A stretch of 64,000 nucleotides of DNA from Amyelois transitella (lineage: Eukaryota > Arthropoda > Insecta > Lepidoptera > Pyralidae): assembly GCF_032362555.1 (NCBI RefSeq), contig NC_083517.1, positions 9,258,001 through 9,322,000 on the forward strand, written 5' to 3'. A model generated the notes under the pieces. It had not been told where the DNA came from. It saw only the letters and a program-made list of their open reading frames with translations, and ran no database searches. Shown here piece by piece: positions 57,529-64,000 of this stretch. The position numbers and the translations under genes are program-made. Each line of letters begins with the position of its first letter. Position 1 is the first letter of the stretch.

Positions 57529-60500
57529 CTATGTTTCGTCGTTGTTCTGTGTCCCTTGTAACTTCGCGTCTTTCAAAGCTGAGAACACGGCGCCTCGACG
57601 CACTTTCTTCAGGATTTTCGTGTCGTGGAAAGGATGTATGTGTGCGGCGACCCTGAAAAAAAAACATCGTATTACCACTTTAAAAAAGTTACATCGTTAT
57701 CTGTATCTGTGCATAAGTCAATTTTTTTATGGCGCCAAAAACTTTGAGCGGTCGAACCAATCAGAGCGCCCCATTTGATTTGCGAACTGAACCATCCGCT
57801 ATTATGAGCTAGATAGCAGAAGACATTCCGATTTTGAATTTATCAATCAATTTCCTCTTTTAGGTATATTGAGACTCACTCTTAAAATAGCAACCTATGT
57901 CACTCTTCAATGTCTATTCTCTATCTATATCAACTGACTGATTTTCAATATACCTACATACATATCTATTTATTGAAAATCAGTCCAGCAGTTTTTGAAT
58001 TCGTTCTTTAATGTAAACAAACATACAAACCATTTCTCTTTTATTAATAGTGTGGATTAGATATACAGTTCTTCCTAGACGAACGTATCTTGATCAAATT
58101 AAGGACGTCCTGGTAAAGTGTCAGGTCAAGTGTACCCGAAACCGCCGAGCTTGCATGAAGAGAGTTATGAATGTGGACGAAGCGAAGGAAGTGTGCAGAG
58201 ATCGTGGCAAGTGGAAAGTTGTAGTCCCTGCCTACCCCTCCGGGAAAGAGGCGTGATTTTATGTTATGTTATGATTAGATATATTTATAGAATAGGACCA
58301 CTCCATTTCTTTCTCATGGATGTCGTAAATGGCGAATAGGCTTACAATCTTGGGATTCTTTTTTAGGCGATGGGCTAGCAACCTGTCACTATTTGAATCA
58401 CAATTCTATCATTAAGCCAAATAGCTGAACGTGGCCGATCAGTCTTTTCAAGACTGTTGTCTCTGTCCATCCCACAAGGGATATAGACGTGACCATATGT
58501 ATGTATGTAGATATATTCACCTCTGTAAAACCATATCGTTTTTGGTGACCACCCTGGCCGGACATTTGATGTGAGACACGTAGTCGACACACCGCCACTG
58601 CCTCGTGTTATTCCGGTTCGTGTGTTTAAGATAGTATACAAATCGGTTTAGTATCATCTGTAAGGAGCCTTTGTTCGAAACGGTGTACTGCATCACTTTC
58701 GCGTCTGAAAATTATTATATATGGAGTTAGCAAGTGTGTCTGTCAAGAGTGTCTTAAAAACACTTTTTTAAATGTTAAATGTAGTGCATAGTATAAAGCA
58801 AAGTCCGCTTTCCGCGTCTGTTCCTCTGTCTGTACGTATGTTTAGATCTTTAAAACTACACAACGGATTTTGATGCGGTTTTTTTTTAATAGAAAAAGTG
58901 ATTAAAAAAGATGGTTAATACTAAAAGAAAACTCACTGGTATCAACTTTCTTCTTCAAGTTAGAGTTCTTAACATCAGCAGTCTGATCATCTGCTTCACT
59001 CAACGCTTCACTATGCTCAATCACATGCATTTCCTGCAACTCCTCCATATGGTCGTTTTCATTGGCCATACATTTCATGTCATTGTATGCATCGCCTAAA
59101 CTGGAAATAATAATAAAATAATATGCATGAAAAGACACACACATACATGTAGTCTAGCCCGCAAGGGATATAGACGTGATAATATGGATTATATGTTATT
59201 ATACGTTTCGTTTTATACGTTTTCATATCATTCTCGATCGAAGTTTGTTTCCAATTATAAAGTGCATTATTTCTCTCCCCTTCAGTTCTCTTTGAGTGTA
59301 TATTCCTGATCTATTCTAATATTTTAAAGCTGACGAGCTGAAGAGTTTGTTTGTTTGAACGCGCTAATCACAGGAACTACAGGTTCGAATTGAAAAATTA
59401 TTTTTGTGTTGAATAGACCATTTATCGAGAAAGGCTTTAGGCTATATAACATCACGCTGCAACTATTAGGAGAGAAGAAATAATGGAAAATGTGAAATAA
59501 ACGGGGAAAATTATTCATCCTTGAGGGCATTAATGATGCCCAAAATAACAGTTAATTTGGGCATCATTAATGCCCTCAAAAGCTCTCAAGCCCGCGACTT
59601 CGTCCGCGTGGAATAGTTACTATTCCACGAAGTCGCGGGCACAGCTAGTAACATATATTACTGAACTTTCAACTATACTCCCCGCAGTTATTAATAAGAG
59701 TATGCCTTACATTTCAGCTTCCGAAGTGTTTTCTTCCATGCCCGGGTCGGCCACTTCAAAATAGCACACGTCATCGTCCTGTGCATCCTCGTTCTCAGAA
59801 TCATCATTTGTTTGCCTCAAAGTGAGGCCTTCATGTAATTTCTGGAATTTATTAAAATTTACTTAGATTTATACAAATTTATAGCATTATTTTTTTTTTT
59901 TTATGCCGTCTGGTTCCCGGCACCAATACAAAAAGAATAGGACCACTCCATCTCTTTCCCATGGATGTCGTAAAAGGCGACTAAGGGATAGGCTTACAAA
60001 CTTGGGATTCTTTTTAAGGCGATGGGCTAGCAACCTATCACTATTTGAATCTCAATTCTATCATTAAGCCAAAAGCTGAACGTGGCCATTCAGTCTTTTC
60101 AAGCCTGTTGGCCCTGTCTACCCCGCAAGGGATACAGACGTGACCATATGTATGTAAGTATGTTTTTTTTATTAACTGCTTATGTGTTTTGTAGGCAAAT
60201 ATTTTACATGATAAGTTTTCTACATTTTTAGCATTTTATTTATAGTATACTAGCGACCCGCCCCGGCTTCGCACGGGTGCAAAATTATAAATGTTATTAT
60301 ACATAAAAACCTTCCTCTTGAATCACTCTACCTGTTACAAAAAACCGCATCAAAATCCGTTGCGTAATTTTAAAGATTTAAGCATACAGACAAACAGACT
60401 AAAATAGCGACTTTGTTTTATACTATGTAGTGAAGATACATACACACATATAGTCACACATTTAAGGGATAGGCTTATAAACTTGGATTTCTTCTTGTAG

Positions 60501-62959
60501 GCGGGCTAGCTAATTGTCACTATTTGAATCTCAATCCCATCCAGTAAAGTCATACATAGCTGAATGTGGCCTTTCAGTCTTTTCAAGACTGTTGGCCCTG
60601 TCTACCTCGCAAGGGATATGGATGTGACAATATGTGTATGTATGTATTAAAAATTATGCTCTTGCCGTGTGGTTCCCGGCACCAATAAAAAAAGAATAGG
60701 ACCACTTCATCTGATTTCCCATGGATGTCGTAAGAGGCGACTAAGGGATAGGCTTATAAGCTTGGGATTCTTGTTTTAGGCGATGGGCTAGCAACCTGTC
60801 ACTATTTCATAAAGCCAAACAGCTGAACATGGTCTACCAGTCTCTTCAAGGCTGTTGGCCCTGTCTATCCCGCAAGGGATATAGACTTGACTATATGAAT
60901 GAATGAAAAATTATGCTCACCATATCTTCCAGGCCTTTTATATGTAGTTCTCGCCCTGCCACCAACAGATCCGTGAGGTTCTCAAGCGACACCAACACTT
61001 GGCCAGTGTAAATATATTCCAGTATCAAACCCAGAGTTGTGTGTGATATTTTCTGTAAAAAGTTTAGTTAAATTAGTTATCGAATTAGGAAAAGAAATCA
61101 CTACATATTATATATCAAACTCTCTTTCCGCGTCTGTCCCTCTGTTAGTTCTACATTCATTCAATGTAGACAATGTGCATTCGTCCATGATTTAGATTTA
61201 ATAGATCTATATTTGTATATTGACGTCCGATGAAAATGCTGCAGTGTAGTTTGCTCCGCCGCATCTTCTACACATGCGCTTTGGAAGCGGTAGTAGTTAT
61301 AATTAGATTTAAGTGATGTGACGTCAATAAGTGATACCTTGTACCTATCCAATTTTGAAAAAATATCTATTCTATTCTATTCTGTATGAATGCATGCTTA
61401 GATCTTTAAAACTACACAAGGGATTTAGATGCAATTTTTTTTATAGATACAAGTGATTCTTAGATGCAGTTTTTTTTATAGATACAAGTGATTCAAAAGG
61501 AAGGTTTAATATGTATCAACGCAAACCCGAGGCAGGTCACAAGTTATTGATAAATTTCTTAAAAGTACAAATATATATATGACAGGTGTATACCAGCCAT
61601 AGTCACAAGATTGACAAGCCTGTATGATTGTGGCATATAGCAACCATTAGTTGAGTTAGGTATCAATTTGTGCTACATTTTTTTAAATATATGAGTGCAA
61701 CTGCCTGGTGGCAAGCAAGATGATGTCTATGGTCGTGCACGTAAGCTCAAACAGTGCCTATTCACTCTTGTCTTGAAAATACCCAAGTTATATGTATCGG
61801 GAAGAGAAATAGGAGAGGGAATTCCAAATGACAGTTTATGAGGAACCTTATAATGGTATCCAACCAAAAGTCTTTATTTTGAACAGGGAAGACATAGCCA
61901 ATAGTCTCAATGACATGTTCAGTTTACTACCATGGAATTGTTTATACAGGTAGTACATAGCCTAAAGAAAAAACCCTAAGTCAATAAATTCTCCCCTTAA
62001 CTAATTTTGTTATACATATTGTAAACTTGGGGTTTGTATCAGGTGATTGAGCTATAGGATAAGTAGCACAACAATTAGGATCCCAGTGGCATAAAGTGTC
62101 AGGTAGCTAGCCCATCACCTTAAAGAAGAATCCCAATTTATTAGCCTTTCCTTTAATACATTACATTATGAAGTATATAAAATAAAGAATTTGAAGTTGA
62201 AGTATATATAAGCATACAGTATGAAGATATGGACGCAAGTCTGAAATAAATGATTATTATTATTTGACTTTTACAATCTGCACGGGAAGACAATCAGCTT
62301 AATTATTCGACTTACATTTAAAAAGAGAACAGGGTGCGGGCACTTTATGGAAGATATGAGTTCCTTGATGTAAGGGCTTGCTAGAGCTAGCATTACTTGG
62401 TGGACTTTCACGAAATGCCCGTCGGCTGCTATTGTCATGTCTACAAATTCTTCAGTCTGTGAATAATAATTAAACTCAATATTAGCACAGCATTAATAAT
62501 TGTAAAAGATTTTGATTTTGTGTGAATTCATTTAACTATCTGAGATCAAACATGATTTTGTAATTAGTTGAGGTTTTAGAAATGCTCTGTGAAATACCTG
62601 ACTTACAATTGGATAATGATAAAACGGTGTACCACAGGCTCCTCTCTAAAGAGGTGAGGATGTAACTTGGACTAACGTCACAGGATGAAGATGAATATCT
62701 GACTTAGGTACTTTTAAGTTGTGGCTTTAGTGCTTAAAACTCGAGGATGCAAGCAGAGCAAGCAATCATATCTTATTAAGCTGATTCTGTACCTTTACTC
62801 TCCATCTTTAGGTTTAAAAACTACTTTTTAAGTAGGTCGTTTGCTATAGTGTAGGTATCCAATAGAATAAACAAATTTTACCTGTTGCAAGGAGCTCAAA
62901 CCTCTGCAAACATTGCTTCTATAAGCGTCCCATGAAAGGGACACTTTGGATTGCGCCAT
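57529..62959 (-). CDS. BTB/POZ domain protein with a FLYWCH zinc finger (mod(mdg4)-like)
   Basis: Likely a nuclear transcription or chromatin factor: BTB domains mediate dimerisation and FLYWCH fingers bind DNA or protein in mod(mdg4) isoforms. Seven exons, 62882-62959, 62316-62456, 60921-61052, 59711-59841, 58937-59100, 58521-58704 and 57529-57652 (stop TAG), are in consistent phase and give 317 residues. The start ATG opens MAQSKVSLSWDAYRSNV, equivalent to the SLCWNN-type start of insect BTB proteins. BTB spans about 5-117 (EEFVDMTIAADGHFVKVHQV, ASPYIKELI, LEYIYTGQV, AGRELHIKGLEDM). An acidic linker follows (DDSENEDAQDDD). FLYWCH spans about 235-287: FVYY (237-240), WRC with Cys254, Cys263, then HIH with His281 and His283 as zinc ligands. 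Exons 3 and 6 have SINE insertions starting 2-3 nt beyond the donor GT. It could also be called a lola/mod-like BTB protein; orthology was not resolved. Confidence 0.93.
58065..58275 (+). mobile_element. LINE RT-tail fragment in intron 6 of the BTB gene
   Basis: Open over 58050-58256, reading [14 protein letters not shown] and [19 protein letters not shown], and ending 'ggcgtgattttatgttatgt'. Confidence 0.8.
58286..58508 (+). mobile_element. TATG-tailed SINE inserted at the donor of BTB exon 6
   Basis: 5'-truncated copy ('tagaataggaccactccatt' onward) ending in the TATG tail. Flanked by AGATATATT (58277-58285 and 58509-58517). In the gene's sense strand the duplication begins at intron position +4 after GTG (58520-58518). 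Confidence 0.85.
59325..59655. mobile_element. Rearranged 'cgcgacttcgtccgcg' element with two nested inverted repeats
   Basis: 59325-59545 is a reverse copy. It is followed by an inverted duplication of its end: arms of 24 bp around 'ataacagttaa' (59521-59579), then arms of ~22 bp meeting near 59617 ('ggaatagttactattcc'). Confidence 0.75.
59905..60170 (+). mobile_element. TATG-tailed SINE, full-length
   Basis: 'tgccgtctggttcccggcac' to 'gaccatatgtatgtaagtat'. In intron 3 of the BTB gene. Confidence 0.88.
60247..60435 (+). mobile_element. LINE-like 3' repeat
   Basis: 'actagcgacccgccccggct', 'caaaatccgttgcgtaattt' to 'tttatactatgtagtgaag'. Related pieces: 20220-20370, 39547-39645, 58800-58910 and 61385-61500 (the last with a ~35-bp tandem duplication). 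Confidence 0.65.
60460..60648 (+). mobile_element. TATG-tailed SINE, 5'-truncated
   Basis: 'aagggataggcttataaact' to 'gacaatatgtgtatgtatgt'. It directly precedes the next copy. Confidence 0.8.
60662..60905 (+). mobile_element. TATG-tailed SINE inserted at the donor of BTB exon 3
   Basis: Complete copy with the 13-bp duplication AAAAATTATGCTC (60649-60661 and 60906-60918). In the gene's sense strand the duplication begins at intron position +3, right after the donor GT at 60920-60919. Confidence 0.9.
61170..61385 (+). mobile_element. CTATT-tailed SINE, longest copy
   Basis: 'gctccgccgcatcttctaca', 'gcgctttggaagcggtagta', 'gatttaagtgatgtgacgtc', then 'ccaattttgaaaa' and an (ATTCT)n tail. In intron 2 of the BTB gene. 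Other copies: 12330-12400 (-), 18241-18355 (-), 26375-26460 (+), 30645-30725 (+). Confidence 0.78.
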
Positions 62960-64000
62960 GGCAGATAAAACCTATTTATATTTGTTTAATAATTTAGTTA
63001 TGTTATGAATTTATTTAATTGTTTTATCTATAAATAAAATAACTTTATTTCAAGAGTACTCGAAACCGCCGAGTTTGCATGAAGAGTTATGAATGTGGAT
63101 GAAGCAAAAGAAGTATGCAGAGATCGTGACAAGTGGAAAGATGTAGCCTCTGCCTACCCCTCCGGGAAAAAGGCGTTATTTTATGGATGGATCAATTTAA
63201 ATAAATATTTAATGAATATGAGTTGGTATCTTGTGCAGAAAACAAAGGCAGAAAAACAACAAACATTATATAGTACCTAAACATTTTATTCTTGACGTTG
63301 ACATTGACAACCAAGCCAATAAATGTTGGTGTTTTGAACAGTGACATTTGATGCATACATTGATGTAATGCACTCAACTATGAATGTCCCTATATAGTCC
63401 CTATATATAAAGTCCCTATATCTTGGTCCCAGTGACTTGATACTATGTGTTTCCACTAATTAGGATCCTTTCATACTTATTTATTTATTATACATTTCTT
63501 CTTATCTCGCTCTCTAGCTTGGAGGTTAGTAATTAAAAAAATAAAATAATTTATAAAGAAAAATTGTTGATATCTGTTTGTAGATATGTATAAATGGCTT
63601 TTGGCTACACTGGTTTCAAGACAATGGGTAGAACAACTGCGATTACGATAAAGTCACAGACAAAAATTGTAAAGTAAGTGGAGCCTTTTATTGTTTCGGT
63701 ACTTGTCTGGGACCACAAACACATGTCAAATCGGATATGTGTCATTGTCAGATTGAAGCTGAATAGACGTGATTACCCGTTCCCGTCCGGTGCGGTGACT
63801 GAAAATACCTACCCGAGGAAAACAAACAATTTTTAAGACTACTGTTTTTTAAAATTTTTTAGCTGGTCTGTTTATTTATTTTCCCTTGATGTAGATTTTC
63901 TAATTTTTTTAGTAGAGAAAGAATCTACAGTGAGTTTCAAAGTTACTGGTTTACCTATGAATAATGTTTGCTGAGAAAGTAATAGAATTACTGAAAGAAG
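62960..64000. other. Upstream flank of the BTB-FLYWCH gene
   Basis: Holds the BTB gene's 5'UTR/promoter, a LINE RT-tail fragment (63050-63190, open reading RVMNVDEA-like after a frame change) and a short tandem repeat of 'agtccctatat' (63387-63430). No further gene could be supported. Confidence 0.5.

Noticed and set aside
63594-63827. Possible small plus-strand gene: ATG at 63594, donor at 63674, acceptor at 63751, stop near 63830
   Set aside because: Splice signals and phase can be made to fit (about 54 codons), but the peptide matches no family I know and the second part may be repeat-derived.

Overview
The window is AT-rich, intron-rich and packed with interspersed repeats. Its genes have clear insect orthologues, and its SINE/LINE complement (TATG-tailed and tRNA-derived SINEs, RT tails, 'cgcgacttcgtccgcg' elements) is of the kind seen in moths and butterflies. 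A lepidopteran nuclear genome, probably a moth, is the best reading. No virus, plasmid, CRISPR array or bacterial-type operon is present.

Layout. 1-10831: no exon recognised; intron or upstream DNA of an IkB gene, with repeats, a 368-bp-arm foldback and a GC-rich patch holding kappaB and CRE motifs. 10832-14607 (+): last three coding exons of an IkB/Cactus-type inhibitor (two ankyrin repeats plus an acidic tail). 14608-21339: 3'UTR, then repeats, including an intact foldback transposon with target-site duplication. 21340-23686 (-): complete sphingosine-1-phosphate phosphatase, four exons, one GC-AG intron. 26013-50124 (-): a 17-exon class VI (ATP11-type) P4-ATPase lipid flippase, reconstructed to 1,121 residues; its first exon, beyond a 6.2-kb intron, is an inference supported by reading phase, length and an upstream DRE motif. 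51121-51814 (-): ATG10, two exons. 53006-55735 (+): spermidine synthase, with a likely non-coding first exon and three coding exons. 57529-62959 (-): seven-exon BTB + FLYWCH zinc-finger protein of the mod(mdg4)-like type. 62960-64000: no supported gene.

The genes form no operon. Two act on membrane lipids (sphingoid-base phosphate phosphatase, flippase), two touch autophagy (ATG10; spermidine synthase, whose product promotes autophagy through hypusinated eIF5A), one is an NF-kB brake and one a likely chromatin/transcription factor.

The most interesting signals are in non-coding DNA: (i) a TATG-tailed SINE with more than 30 copies, with 13-bp target-site duplications, whose 3' end matches that of a truncated LINE reverse-transcriptase fragment also repeated here, suggesting a LINE/SINE pair; (ii) insertions sitting almost on splice sites, two of them starting at intron position +3/+4 of the BTB-FLYWCH gene; (iii) a SINE pair in opposite orientation flanking one frame-neutral flippase exon, a candidate for circular RNA or exon skipping; (iv) two large foldbacks, one with a motif at exact 142-bp spacing; (v) kappaB-like sites inside the IkB locus; (vi) a perfect 30-bp-arm palindrome close to a flippase 3' splice site. 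All exon edges come from reading splice signals and phase by eye; none is backed by transcripts.
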